A DNA stretch of 64,000 nt from Halarcobacter anaerophilus (GTDB taxonomy: Bacteria; Campylobacterota; Campylobacteria; Campylobacterales; Arcobacteraceae): the NCBI RefSeq assembly GCF_006459125.1, contig NZ_CP041070.1, positions 2,294,001 through 2,358,000 of the forward strand, read 5' to 3'. Made by a program: the position numbers and the translations under genes. Under the pieces are notes generated by a model. It made no database searches. It worked only from the letters and a program-made list of their open reading frames with translations, and was not told the origin of the DNA. Shown here in pieces: positions 52,584 through 62,207 of this stretch (within the stretch, counting starts at the first letter, position 1; every line of letters starts with the position of its first letter).

Positions 52584-53207
52584 TTATACTAAACTATCTA
52601 AAGCCTCTTTACAAAGTAGTGTTATTTTTTCAAATTCATTGTTTAAAATTGCATCTTTAGGAACAAACCAAGTTCCACCAACACATAGTACATTTTTTAA
52701 GATTAAAAAATCATTTAAATTATTTAAATTTACTCCTCCTGTAGGACAAAAATTCATTTTAGAAAAGGGTCCTTGAAAAGCTTTTAAAATATCAACTCCT
52801 CCGCTGATTTTTGCAGGGAAAAGTTTACAATAAAAGATTTCATTATTTTGGGCAAGCATTACTTCACTTGCAGTTGCAACACCTGGGATTAAAGTTATAT
52901 CATGTTTTTTTGAAGCATCTATTAACTCTTTTGAGATTCCCGGAGAAAAAACAAATTTTGCACCTGCGTTTTTTGACTGAATTAGTTCTTCTTCATTGCA
53001 AACCGTCCCTGCTCCAACATTCATAGAGGGTAGCTCTTTCGAGATTAATTCTATTGCTTTTAATCCGGCTTTTGTTCTTAAAGTTACCTCCATAATATTT
53101 ACTCCGCCTTTTTGTAAAGCTTTTGCCAAAGGCAGAGCATCTTTTTCATCATCTATTGCAATCACCGGAACTATGGGAGATATTTCCATTACTTCTTTTG
53201 CCGTCAT
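52584..53207 (-). CDS. eda: KDPG aldolase
   Basis: The 207-residue class I aldolase splits 2-keto-3-deoxy-6-phosphogluconate into pyruvate and glyceraldehyde 3-phosphate. Visible motifs: 'IVPVIAIDDEKDALPLAKAL', 'EVTLRTKAGLKAIELISKEL' (catalytic Glu), 'VGAGTVCNEEELIQSKNAGA', 'FVFSPGISKELIDASKKHDI', 'YCKLFPAKISGGVDILKAFQ' (Schiff-base Lys) and 'NFCPTGGVNLNNLNDFLIL'. Start codon overlaps the end of edd (ATGA), so the two are coupled. Confidence 0.96.
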   Translation of the reverse strand: MTAKEVMEISPIVPVIAIDDEKDALPLAKALQKGGVNIMEVTLRTKAGLKAIELISKELPSMNVGAGTVCNEEELIQSKNAGAKFVFSPGISKELIDASKKHDITLIPGVATASEVMLAQNNEIFYCKLFPAKISGGVDILKAFQGPFSKMNFCPTGGVNLNNLNDFLILKNVLCVGGTWFVPKDAILNNEFEKITLLCKEALDSLV

Positions 53208-55024
53208 CCTCTCTCCTTTCCTACTAAATCAAAAATTGACGCACCCTCTTCTGCACTGCTTATATTATCTCTTATGGTAGAAAAAAGTTCTCTTCCTACT
53301 GCAAAATGATTTTTTGATAAATCTATTTTTTCTATTTTTCGTTTATTTAACTCTTCAATATCTATTAAAACATCTATTTGACCCTTTTGAATATCAAATC
53401 TTATTTTATCTCCTGTTTTTATTTTTGCTATGATTCCATTTTTGGAAGCTTCAGGGCTTAAATGAATTGCAGAAGGAACTTTTCCCGAAGCTCCCGACAT
53501 TCTTCCGTCGGTTAAAATAGCAACTTTAAAACCTTTATCCTGTAAAGCCCCAAGAGGAGGCATAAGTCCGTGAAGTTCAGGCATACCGTTTGCTTTTGGT
53601 CCTTGATATCGTACAACTGCTATAAAATCTTTTTCAAGATTTCCTTTTTTAAACTCTTCTTGCAACTCTTCTTGAGATTCAAAAACAATAGCAGGAGCTT
53701 CTATAAACATTTGAGTCTCTTTTAAAGCAGAAGTTTTTATAACGCTTCTTCCGATGTTTCCTTTTAGAAGTTTTAATCCACCCTCTTTTGAAAAAGGCTC
53801 TTTAATACTTGAAATAACCTCTTTGTCTTTTGAGATTGCTTCTGTTTTTTCAAAGATTACTTTTTTATCTTGAAGTTTAGGTTCAACAATAAAATTTTCA
53901 AGCCCTTTTCCTACAATCGTTTCTACATCATTATGTACTAAACCCTCATTTAAAAGCTCTGATATTACTACACTCATTCCTCCTGCTTGTCTAAATGAGT
54001 TTACATCTGCACTTCCGTTTGGATACATCTTACATAAAAGAGGAATAACTTTGGAAATAGCATCAAAATCATCCCAAGTTAAAACTATCCCCGCGGCTTT
54101 TGCCATTGCTATTAAATGAATAGTATGATTACTTGAACCACCTGTTGCCATTAGTCCGATTATTGCATTTACAAAACTTTTTTCAGTAATAAGATCTGCA
54201 AGTGAGACTTTTTTTTCAACTAAAGTAAAAAGTGTTTTTGCAGCTTCTTGAGTTAGAGCATCTCTTAAAGGAGTATTCGTATTTACAAAAGAGGAGTTAG
54301 GAAGTTGTAATCCCATCATCTCTAAAAGCATTTGATTGGAGTTTGCAGTTCCGTAAAAAGTACAGGTTCCGCTGCTGTGATAAGAAGAGGTTTCTGCTTC
54401 AAGAAGTTTATCTTTTCCCACTTTTCCCAAAGCATACTCTTGTCTTATTTTTGCTTTTTGGGCATTTGATATACCTGAAGGCATAGGACCTGCTGGAACG
54501 AAAACAGCAGGCAGGTGTCCAAAAGTCAAGGCTCCTATTAAAAGTCCGGGAACGATTTTATCACAAACCCCAAGATAAAAGGCACCGTCATAAACATTGT
54601 GAGAAAGTCCTATTGCCGTCCCCATTGCGATATTATCACGACTAAAAAGTGAGAGTTCCATTCCTGGTTGAGATTGAGTTACTCCGTCACACATTGCAGG
54701 AACTCCTCCCGCAACTTGTGCCGTTGCACCTAAAGAGAAAAGAGTTCTTTTTAAAAGCGAAGGATAAACACTATAAGGCTCATGAGCTGACAACATATCG
54801 TTATAGGCTGTGATTATTGCCATATTAGGACTTTTCATAGAGATCATAGAGTCTTTTTCATTTTTATTTAAAGGGGCAACCGCATGGGCTAAATTGCTAC
54901 AGCTTACATTTCTTCTGCTGCTTCCTTTCTCTTTTGCTTTTTTAACTCTGTACAAGTAGATTTCTCTACTTTTTTGTGAACGCTGTGTTATATTGTTTGT
55001 TACTTCTTCTATAATTTTATTCAT
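53204..55024 (-). CDS. edd: 6-phosphogluconate dehydratase
   Basis: The 606-residue IlvD/Edd family iron-sulfur enzyme converts 6-phosphogluconate to KDPG. The N-terminus 'AVAPLNKNEKDSMISMKSPN' and 'GGVPAMCDGVTQSQPGMELS' hold one Fe-S cysteine, 'YLGVCDKIVPGLLIGALTFG' the second, and 'GTCTFYGTANSNQMLLEMMG' the third. Near the end 'DGRMSGASGKVPSAIHLSPE' is the family motif. The size and 'NGSADVNSFRQAGGM' identify Edd rather than IlvD. The central gene of the Entner-Doudoroff group, overlapping pgl and eda by 4 bases each. Confidence 0.96.
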   Translation of the reverse strand: MNKIIEEVTNNITQRSQKSREIYLYRVKKAKEKGSSRRNVSCSNLAHAVAPLNKNEKDSMISMKSPNMAIITAYNDMLSAHEPYSVYPSLLKRTLFSLGATAQVAGGVPAMCDGVTQSQPGMELSLFSRDNIAMGTAIGLSHNVYDGAFYLGVCDKIVPGLLIGALTFGHLPAVFVPAGPMPSGISNAQKAKIRQEYALGKVGKDKLLEAETSSYHSSGTCTFYGTANSNQMLLEMMGLQLPNSSFVNTNTPLRDALTQEAAKTLFTLVEKKVSLADLITEKSFVNAIIGLMATGGSSNHTIHLIAMAKAAGIVLTWDDFDAISKVIPLLCKMYPNGSADVNSFRQAGGMSVVISELLNEGLVHNDVETIVGKGLENFIVEPKLQDKKVIFEKTEAISKDKEVISSIKEPFSKEGGLKLLKGNIGRSVIKTSALKETQMFIEAPAIVFESQEELQEEFKKGNLEKDFIAVVRYQGPKANGMPELHGLMPPLGALQDKGFKVAILTDGRMSGASGKVPSAIHLSPEASKNGIIAKIKTGDKIRFDIQKGQIDVLIDIEELNKRKIEKIDLSKNHFAVGRELFSTIRDNISSAEEGASIFDLVGKERG

Positions 55025-55710
55025 GAGTGGTAAACCTCCACATCTGTTTTTTTATTGTTTAAAACTGCACTTATAGGAGTTTTATAAATATCTGTTGAGA
55101 CTAAAGCTTTTTCATAAACTTTTAGTTTTTCTTCTCCTTGAATATGAAGAATAATATTTTTTGCACTTAAAATTGCACCTAAAGTAAGACTCATCCTCTC
55201 ATAAGGAGCTGTTGCAGGAGTAATTGAAATACACAAATTTTTATTTTCCAAATCAAAGGCTTCTTTTAGTTTTTCATTATTTGGGAAAAGTGAAGCCGTA
55301 TGAGAATCATTTCCCATTCCTAAAACAACTATATCAAAAGGAGTCAATTTTTCATAAGTTTTAGAGCACTCTTCTTGGGCTTCATCTGCACTTTTATTCT
55401 CTTTATACATACCTATAAAATTTGCTTTTGAGGCAAAATTTTGAAGTAGATTTTGCTTTACTAGAAACTCATTGCTATCTTTATTTGTATTAGGAAGCCA
55501 TCTCTCATCAACTAAAGCAACAGTTACTTTTTCCCAAGATATATCAGCAGTTGAAAGTTTTTGAAAAAGAGGTTTTGGAGTATTTCCACCTGATACAAGA
55601 AGCGTTGCTTTTTCGTTTTGTTCAATGCTTTCTTGTAAAATTGAAACAATATGTGAACATAACTCTTCAAGGAGTTGTTCATTTGAGCTAAAGGATTTAA
55701 AATTATTCAT
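55021..55710 (-). CDS. pgl: 6-phosphogluconolactonase
   Basis: I use the ATG at 55710, which overlaps the zwf stop codon (ATGAATAA); the longer reading would begin with TTG. The 229-residue DevB-type lactonase shows 'ATLLVSGGNTPKPLFQKLST', 'VTVALVDERWLPNTNKDSNE', 'DIVVLGMGNDSHTASLFPNN' and 'YERMSLTLGAILSAKNIILH', all typical. It hydrolyses 6-phosphogluconolactone made by Zwf. Confidence 0.93.
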   Translation of the reverse strand: MNNFKSFSSNEQLLEELCSHIVSILQESIEQNEKATLLVSGGNTPKPLFQKLSTADISWEKVTVALVDERWLPNTNKDSNEFLVKQNLLQNFASKANFIGMYKENKSADEAQEECSKTYEKLTPFDIVVLGMGNDSHTASLFPNNEKLKEAFDLENKNLCISITPATAPYERMSLTLGAILSAKNIILHIQGEEKLKVYEKALVSTDIYKTPISAVLNNKKTDVEVYHS

Positions 55711-57166
55711 CGTTCCAACTTCTTCCATCTTGTGCAATCAGCTGTATAGAAGCAGTCGGTCCGTCTGTTCCTGCTGTATATTTTTTCATTGGAACTAAAT
55801 TGTTTTCCCAAGCTTCAATAATAGGATCAGCCCATCTCCAAGCAGCTTCAACCTCATCTAATCTCATAAAAAGTGTCGGATTTGCTCTTATTACGTCTAA
55901 AATCAATCTCTCATAAGCATCTGATTTTCTTTTGTGAGTGTCAGGAGCATTAAGTTCCAAGTTTACCTCTTGAAGCTGCATTGTTTCACTAAGTCCGGGA
56001 ATTTTATTCATAAGTCTTAATTCAATACTCTCCTGAGGCTGCAATCTTATAACTAATTTGTTATCTAAAAGAGTACAACAATTATTTTCGGCAAAAATCG
56101 AGTGAGGCATGGTTTTAAACTGAATAACAACTTCCGAGTTTCTTTTTTGCATACGTTTTCCGCTTCTTATATAAAAAGGAACTCCGTTCCATCTCCAGTT
56201 ATCAATATCAACTCTTATAGCGGCAAAAGTTTCCGTATTGCTTTGTTTTATCTCTCCGTCTAAATACCCAAGAACCGATTCTCCCATAGAAGAGCCTGCT
56301 GTATATTGGGCTCTAACCGTACTTGAAGCTATTTCAGAACGGCTAATAGGTCTCAAACTTTTTAGAACTTTTAGTTTTTCATCTCTCATATCGTTTGCAT
56401 CAAGAGAACAAGGAGGTTCCATAGCAATTAAACAAAGAAGCTGTAAAAGATGGTTTTGGATCATATCCCTCATAGCACCGTATTCGTTATAATACTCCCA
56501 TCTACCCTCGGCTCCTACGCTTTCTGCAACCGTTATTTGAATATGATCAATATGATTTGAACTCCAAAGAGGAACAAAAAGTCTATTTGAAAATCTTAAC
56601 GCCATAATATTTTGAACGGTATCTTTTCCCAAATAGTGATCTATTCTATATATTTGATCTTCTTTAAAAAATTCTAAGACTTTTTTATTTATCTCTTGGG
56701 AAGAGCTTAAATCTTTTCCTAAAGGTTTTTCTAAAACAACTCTGGAATTTGAAGTTATAAGTTTGTACTCTTTTAAAGCTTGGCAAATTCCTGCAAAAAA
56801 TTTGGGTGAAGTTGAGAGATAATTTATTCTATCTCTTTTTTCATATTCATTTAAAAGTTTTTCTAAAGTTTCATAACCTTTACTGTTTAGAAAGTCTACT
56901 TGAACATAATATAACTTTTTTTCAAATCTTTGAAAATCTTCTTGGGTATAACTCTCTTTGGGTAAAAACTCTATTAACTTGTTTTTTACCAGCTCTTTGT
57001 GTTTTTGGGCTGAAAATTTAGCTCTGGAGACTGTTATTATTCTGCTATCCTCAGCTAAATATCCATCTTTGCAAAGATGGTAAAGAGCAGGCATTAGTTT
57101 CCTAAATGCCAAATCTCCATGCCCGCCAAATAGAATGAAGTCACATAGATTGTTTGTCTTACTCAT
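55703..57166 (-). CDS. zwf: glucose-6-phosphate 1-dehydrogenase
   Basis: The 487-residue NADP enzyme has 'FILFGGHGDLAFRKLMPALY' (dinucleotide loop; GGHGDLA in place of GASGDLA), 'RVVLEKPLGKDLSSSQEINK', the catalytic 'IYRIDHYLGKDTVQNIMALR', 'HIQITVAESVGAEGRWEYYN' and 'FYIRSGKRMQKRNSEVVIQF'. It channels glucose 6-phosphate to the Entner-Doudoroff route and makes NADPH. Positioned 55 bases after galU. Confidence 0.96.
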   Translation of the reverse strand: MSKTNNLCDFILFGGHGDLAFRKLMPALYHLCKDGYLAEDSRIITVSRAKFSAQKHKELVKNKLIEFLPKESYTQEDFQRFEKKLYYVQVDFLNSKGYETLEKLLNEYEKRDRINYLSTSPKFFAGICQALKEYKLITSNSRVVLEKPLGKDLSSSQEINKKVLEFFKEDQIYRIDHYLGKDTVQNIMALRFSNRLFVPLWSSNHIDHIQITVAESVGAEGRWEYYNEYGAMRDMIQNHLLQLLCLIAMEPPCSLDANDMRDEKLKVLKSLRPISRSEIASSTVRAQYTAGSSMGESVLGYLDGEIKQSNTETFAAIRVDIDNWRWNGVPFYIRSGKRMQKRNSEVVIQFKTMPHSIFAENNCCTLLDNKLVIRLQPQESIELRLMNKIPGLSETMQLQEVNLELNAPDTHKRKSDAYERLILDVIRANPTLFMRLDEVEAAWRWADPIIEAWENNLVPMKKYTAGTDGPTASIQLIAQDGRSWNDE

Positions 57167-57221
57167 TTTTTACTCTTTTTTCTTTAACTGATTATAGAGA
57201 ATAAAAGTTACAGTTTGATTA

Positions 57222-58058
57222 TTATTCTGCTTTTTTCTTCTCTAAATCATAAAAATAGTTTGTAGCTTCTACAAAGCCGTCAACCGAACCGCAGTCAAAT
57301 CTTCTTCCCTTGAATTTATATGCTATTACCATCCCTTTTTTTGCTTGAGAGCATAAAGAATCTGTAATTTGTAATTCACCGTTTTTACCAGGTTTTGTAT
57401 TTTGAATAACATCAAAAATATCAGGAGTTAAAACATATCTTCCTATTACTGCCAAATTTGACGGAGCTTTATCGTTATCAGGTTTTTCAACCATATTTGA
57501 TACCATATAAACACCCTCTTCAATTCTATTTCCCTCTATTACTCCGTATTTATGAACTTCCTCTTTTGGAACTTCCATACAAGCTACAATACAACATTTA
57601 TATTTTTCATAAAGTTTTACCATTTGCGTTAAGATTCCGTCACCGTCCGGATTTACGCAAAGATCATCTGCCAAAATAACGGCAAAAGGGTTTTCTTCCC
57701 CTACTAATACTTTACCTTTGAAAATTGCATCGCCTAAACCTTTCATCTCATTTTGTCTTGTATAAGTAAAAGTGCATTGGTCAATTATATGTCTGATATC
57801 AGCCAACATTTTTTCTTTTGAAGAACCTTGAATTTGATGTTCTAATTCATAAGAGATATCAAAATGATCCGTAATTGCTCTTTTACCACGTCCTGTTATA
57901 ATTGACATTACATCGCATCCTGCATCCATAGCTTCTTCAACACCGTATTGAATTAAAGGTTTGGTTAAAATAGGTAACATCTCTTTTGGCATTGCCTTAG
58001 TTGCAGGAAGGAATCTTGTTCCGTAACCTGCTGCCGGGAATAAACACTTTTTTATCAT
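57222..58058 (-). CDS. galU: UTP-glucose-1-phosphate uridylyltransferase
   Basis: The 278-residue nucleotidyltransferase makes UDP-glucose. Motifs: 'CLFPAAGYGTRFLPATKAMP' and 'KEMLPILTKPLIQYGVEEAM' at the N-terminus, 'FAVILADDLCVNPDGDGILT', 'YKCCIVACMEVPKEEVHKYG', 'VEKPDNDKAPSNLAVIGRYV' and 'GRRFDCGSVDGFVEATNYFY'. Its product is a probable donor for the GpgS-like enzyme of the same operon, while the GH13 phosphorylase returns glucose 1-phosphate that GalU can use again. Confidence 0.96.
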   Translation of the reverse strand: MIKKCLFPAAGYGTRFLPATKAMPKEMLPILTKPLIQYGVEEAMDAGCDVMSIITGRGKRAITDHFDISYELEHQIQGSSKEKMLADIRHIIDQCTFTYTRQNEMKGLGDAIFKGKVLVGEENPFAVILADDLCVNPDGDGILTQMVKLYEKYKCCIVACMEVPKEEVHKYGVIEGNRIEEGVYMVSNMVEKPDNDKAPSNLAVIGRYVLTPDIFDVIQNTKPGKNGELQITDSLCSQAKKGMVIAYKFKGRRFDCGSVDGFVEATNYFYDLEKKKAE

Positions 58059-58077
58059 TATTTTTCTCTCCTTAAAA

Positions 58078-59838
58078 TTAAACTCTACCTTTAAGCCACA
58101 TCATCTGATAAGGCTCTAAAGTAATTTCATTATTATTTTTTTGTGTTTCAGAATCTGATTCCGATATTATACAATTTGAAGTTAAGATATCACACAGTGT
58201 TCCACCTATATTTTCAGGTATTTTACATTTTACCTCTTCATCTGAAAAATTATGAATTGCTAAAACTCTTTCTATATTATCTTTACATCTTTGATCTATA
58301 GCAAAAAGTTTCTCATCCAAATCCAAAAATTCGAATTTACCGAAAGGATCAAAGGCTTTTTCATTTATTCTAATAGATATTAATCTTTTATAAGAATCCA
58401 ACATTCTTTTTGGAAGGGCTCCTTGTTTTGCCAACTCCTCTTCTAACCAATCCATATTATATTTTTCTCTGTTTATAGCTCTGTTCACACCTGAATGTTT
58501 TACACCTTCATGATAATTTCTCGAACCTACAAGAGAGTGGAAATATATTCCGGGGACACCTGGCATAACCAATACTGTTGCTTGTGCTAAAAGCATTCTT
58601 TTAAATCTTAGTTGATCCTCTTCCTCAGGATGGGTTAAAGCATCAATATAACTGCAATTTAGTTCATAAGGAGATTGCGTTCCGTCAGGTTCTGCTCTAT
58701 AAGAGACTAAACCTCCGTGGCTTTGTACTTTTTCAACTAAAAAATCAATCTCTTCTTTGCTTAGAATATCATTTACGGGTCTTAAACCTATTCCGTCGTG
58801 GCTTGCCGTAAAGTTAAAGAAACATACCTTGTCACTTGGAAGAGTTAAGGTTTTAGCCCAAGAAGTAAGTGTTTTTGTATTTTGGTGTAAGATTGAGTGT
58901 ACCAATAAAGGAGGCAGAGCAAAATTATATACCATTTGTGCTTCATCGTCACCGCTTCCGAAATATGAAACATTTTCATGATGGGGAACATTTGTCTCCG
59001 TAATAATTATAACCTCAGGTGCAACTTCGTGAAGAACTTCCCTCATTAGTTGAATAAGCTCATGGGTTTGGGGAAGATGCACGCATCTTGTTCCTATCTC
59101 TTTCCAAATAAAAGCTATAGCATCAAGTCTGATTAGAGTTGCACCCTTTTCTATATAATAAAAAAGACAATCCAAAACATTTCTTAAAACTCTATGACTT
59201 TTATAATTCAAATCTACCTGGTCTTTACTGAATGTTGTCCAAATATGTCTTATTTTTCCTTCATCATCAGTAAACTCACTTAATAAAGGCGTAGCTCTAG
59301 GTCTTGCAACCATACTTAAATCAAGAGAGGGATCTACTTCTATAAAATAGTCTTGAAAATATTTATCTCCTGCAAGATAAGCTTTAAACCAATCAGAGAA
59401 TTGAGATACGTGGTTAATTACGCCGTCAACCATTAATCTATAATCTCCTGAAATACTCTCAATCTGTCGCCAAGAACCCATTTTAGGATCAACAGCATTA
59501 TAACTTACGACAGAAAATCCGTCATCGGAAGAGGATGGATAAAAAGGCAGAATATGTACAGAATTTATAACTCCTTTTAAGTGATGGTCTATAAACTCTT
59601 TTAATGTTTGTAAGGTTGCTTCATGATCTCTGTTTACCTGATCTCCATAGGTAATAAGAATAATATCTTTTTGACTTAAATGGTACTCTTTTGAAATAAT
59701 TCTCTGTTTATATTTAAAAATTAAATCAATTATACTATTTACTGCTTTTTCGGCAACTTCGGGGGGATATATTCTATTAATCCTTTTATTTATCGTATGT
59801 TCCGGATCTGATATATGTTTATGTTTCATTCTAATCAT
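58078..59838 (-). CDS. GH13 phosphorylase, probably glucosylglycerate phosphorylase
   Basis: The 586-residue protein belongs to the sucrose-phosphorylase-type GH13 subfamily: 'HILPFYPSSSDDGFSVVSYN', 'MVDGVINHVSQFSDWFKAYL', the nucleophile Asp in 'ATLIRLDAIAFIWKEIGTRC', the acid/base Glu in 'VIIITETNVPHHENVSYFGS', and the third acid in 'FTASHDGIGLRPVNDILSKE'. Related enzymes act on sucrose or on glucosylglycerate. Neighbouring genes for glucosyl-3-phosphoglycerate synthase, a phosphatase of the MPGP type and glycerate kinase point to glucosylglycerate, with glucose 1-phosphate and glycerate as products. Starts inside the gpgS-like gene end. Confidence 0.85.
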   Translation of the reverse strand: MIRMKHKHISDPEHTINKRINRIYPPEVAEKAVNSIIDLIFKYKQRIISKEYHLSQKDIILITYGDQVNRDHEATLQTLKEFIDHHLKGVINSVHILPFYPSSSDDGFSVVSYNAVDPKMGSWRQIESISGDYRLMVDGVINHVSQFSDWFKAYLAGDKYFQDYFIEVDPSLDLSMVARPRATPLLSEFTDDEGKIRHIWTTFSKDQVDLNYKSHRVLRNVLDCLFYYIEKGATLIRLDAIAFIWKEIGTRCVHLPQTHELIQLMREVLHEVAPEVIIITETNVPHHENVSYFGSGDDEAQMVYNFALPPLLVHSILHQNTKTLTSWAKTLTLPSDKVCFFNFTASHDGIGLRPVNDILSKEEIDFLVEKVQSHGGLVSYRAEPDGTQSPYELNCSYIDALTHPEEEDQLRFKRMLLAQATVLVMPGVPGIYFHSLVGSRNYHEGVKHSGVNRAINREKYNMDWLEEELAKQGALPKRMLDSYKRLISIRINEKAFDPFGKFEFLDLDEKLFAIDQRCKDNIERVLAIHNFSDEEVKCKIPENIGGTLCDILTSNCIISESDSETQKNNNEITLEPYQMMWLKGRV

Positions 59839-61042
59839 TATCCTTTCTTACATATTCAGCAAATTTATAAGAGAAATTAGACATAACAGATCTAACCGTA
59901 GTCCAAGATGATAAAGAAGGAATTCCCATAGGGTCTTCATAAAACTCTTCTGCTGCTTCTTTTATCGCAACTTGAAATGCTTCAACGGCTTTTATCTCTT
60001 TTTCCCTGTTATATTTAAGTCCGTTTAATTTACTAAGAGCGTTATATTTTGAAATTTCAAATCTTGATTCTTGAAAATATGTTGCAAGCAGAGTTTTAAA
60101 AGAGCTTTGAGAAAAGACCACTCCTTCTTGTGCCAATACTCTAAAAAGAGTTTTTGCTATATCATTTGCCATTTTATAAATACCGCTGCAACTCTCTTGA
60201 CTTCCCAGTTCTTGATGTTTGTGTTCATAAGAGTCTAAAATTTGTGTTTGACAGATTCTTCTGTTTGAAGTATTTTTATAAATTTCGCTTAATGTCGAAA
60301 TTTCCAATCCCCATGTAGGAGAAATAGCTATACCTCTTCCAAGAGATCTTATAAAAGAGAATTCTCCGGATAAGGCATATCTAAAACTCTCCATATAATC
60401 CAAATATCTATTTGAGCCGTAAACTTTTATAAGAGAGTTTATTAAAGGAGTATAAAGCAGTCTTGTTGCTCTTCCGTGAAGTTTATCCGTAACTCTTGAA
60501 TAATAACCTTTGTTAAATTCAAAATCCAAAGCGGGGTGGATTATAGGATAAAAAAGTCTTGCAGGAATTTCTCTGCTGTAATTTACAATATCACAGTCAT
60601 GCAAAGCAAAAGCATAAGCATCTTTATCCGCAAGACCGTATCCCATCATTGTCCATACGTTTCTTCCTTTTCCCGGAGTATCTAAACCCGGGAAGCCCTC
60701 TTTTGTCATATCAGAATAAAGCTCTTTTATTCTCGGTCCGTCATTCCATAAAACATCAACTTTGCAAGGAAGAACCGACATTAGTTTTTTTACCTCTTCA
60801 AACTGCTCTTTTGTAGCCTTATCTAAACCCAATATTATTTTATAAAGATATTTGACTTTTTTTAATTCTTCGATAATTTTATGCATAGCAGGGGTTTCAA
60901 ATTCAGAATATAAAGCAGGTAAAAGAAGTACCATTTTTCTTCTTTCACTAAAGGTTTCTAACTCCTTTTCCATATCTTCCAAACTTCTGTTTCCTAGATT
61001 TTGTAATGTTGTTATTACTCCATTTTGAAAAAAATCTGACAT
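59831..61042 (-). CDS. gpgS: glucosyl-3-phosphoglycerate synthase-like glycosyltransferase
   Basis: The 403-residue GT-A fold transferase shows 'MVLLLPALYSEFETPAMHKI', the DxD-type metal site in 'AFALHDCDIVNYSREIPARL', 'YYSRVTDKLHGRATRLLYTP', 'FRYALSGEFSFIRSLGRGIA' and 'SPTWGLEISTLSEIYKNTSN', in agreement with GpgS/MpgS-like enzymes of family GT81. It would transfer glucose from a nucleotide sugar (UDP-glucose via GalU; some GpgS use ADP- or GDP-glucose) to 3-phosphoglycerate. The phosphatase gene two genes upstream would complete glucosylglycerate formation. Confidence 0.82.
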   Translation of the reverse strand: MSDFFQNGVITTLQNLGNRSLEDMEKELETFSERRKMVLLLPALYSEFETPAMHKIIEELKKVKYLYKIILGLDKATKEQFEEVKKLMSVLPCKVDVLWNDGPRIKELYSDMTKEGFPGLDTPGKGRNVWTMMGYGLADKDAYAFALHDCDIVNYSREIPARLFYPIIHPALDFEFNKGYYSRVTDKLHGRATRLLYTPLINSLIKVYGSNRYLDYMESFRYALSGEFSFIRSLGRGIAISPTWGLEISTLSEIYKNTSNRRICQTQILDSYEHKHQELGSQESCSGIYKMANDIAKTLFRVLAQEGVVFSQSSFKTLLATYFQESRFEISKYNALSKLNGLKYNREKEIKAVEAFQVAIKEAAEEFYEDPMGIPSLSSWTTVRSVMSNFSYKFAEYVRKDND

Positions 61043-61043
61043 T

Positions 61044-62207
61044 CTACTCTTCTCCTTTTTTTAATACTATAATAAAATCCATTACGTTTGTACCTGTTAT
61101 TCCCGTTACAAAATCATATCCAACTTTTTTGAAAAACGTATTACTGTCGCTATCAAGCAGAAATTTCTTTGCATCTATTTTTTCTTCTTTTATTTTTGAA
61201 TAAAGATTAAAATCAATAAAAGCTCCCGCTGCATCTGATTTCCCGTCTATTCCATCACTTCCCGCACATAAAATTGAGATTTTTTTATTTATGCTTTTAT
61301 TTAAAAGAAGTCTTAATGCAAGTTCTTGATTTCTTCCTCCAAAACCGTTTTTAGCTTTGACTACGGTTGTTGTTTCTCCTCCAAAAAGAAGAACAAAACT
61401 TTTATATTTTTTATCATAAAAAGAGATTTTTTCTTTTATATATTTTGCCGCTTCTTCCGAGCTTTTATCTAAAGTTGTTGTAATAATTTCTACTTTTTCG
61501 ACAAAAGGTTTTGAGTATTTTTTAGCCTCTTTTAGGGCAATTTTATTATTTCCTATAAGTGAGTGGGAAAATTTGCCGTTATTCATCGGCGCAGAGCCTA
61601 TTATATTTAAATCATCTCCTATAACATCACTTAAAACCAAAACTTTACCTTTGGCTTTTATTTGATCGGCTAACTTCCCGCCTTTTATTTGAGAAATTGA
61701 TTTTCTTATGGTATTTAATGCTTTTATATCTATTCCCGAAGTTAAAAGTGCATTGGAGGCTTTTATAAAATCTTTTAAGCTTAATCCTTTAATGGGTTTT
61801 TCAATCAAAGCGGAAGCTCCTCCTGAAAGTAAAAAGATAAAATAATCGTTTTTCTTCATATCAGAAGAGATTTTTAGAAGTTTTGTTGCAGCTTTCAGAC
61901 TCTTATTTGTAACTTCGGGGTGCGTTGAAGTAAAATGCTGCAGATATTTTAGTTTGCCTTTTGAAGTTGAGATTACAAGTCCGCCGTTAATCCTCTGTTT
62001 TAGAATATTTTCACACGCTTTAGCCATTGCAAAAGCAGCTTTACCTACACCTAAAATATAAAGATTTTCTATTTTTTTTAAATCTACTATTTCATCTACA
62101 ATTTTTAAAGAGTTATCTTTTAAAACTAGATTATCTTTTATTATCGAATCGGCTTGAACTTTTTTCAAAGCTTTGAAATATATATTTTCTAACTCTTTTT
62201 TAGACAT
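61044..62207 (-). CDS. glycerate 2-kinase (MOFRL family)
   Basis: The 387-residue kinase has 'LYILGVGKAAFAMAKACENI', 'GLVISTSKGKLKYLQHFTST', 'FIFLLSGGASALIEKPIKGL', 'SFVLLFGGETTTVVKAKNGF' and 'GGRNQELALRLLL', as in the GckA/TtuD glycerate kinase type that usually gives 2-phosphoglycerate. Within the operon it would return glycerate, released by the phosphorylase, into lower glycolysis. It is flanked by gpgS (gap 1 base) and the phosphatase gene (overlap 8 bases). Confidence 0.88.
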   Translation of the reverse strand: MSKKELENIYFKALKKVQADSIIKDNLVLKDNSLKIVDEIVDLKKIENLYILGVGKAAFAMAKACENILKQRINGGLVISTSKGKLKYLQHFTSTHPEVTNKSLKAATKLLKISSDMKKNDYFIFLLSGGASALIEKPIKGLSLKDFIKASNALLTSGIDIKALNTIRKSISQIKGGKLADQIKAKGKVLVLSDVIGDDLNIIGSAPMNNGKFSHSLIGNNKIALKEAKKYSKPFVEKVEIITTTLDKSSEEAAKYIKEKISFYDKKYKSFVLLFGGETTTVVKAKNGFGGRNQELALRLLLNKSINKKISILCAGSDGIDGKSDAAGAFIDFNLYSKIKEEKIDAKKFLLDSDSNTFFKKVGYDFVTGITGTNVMDFIIVLKKGEE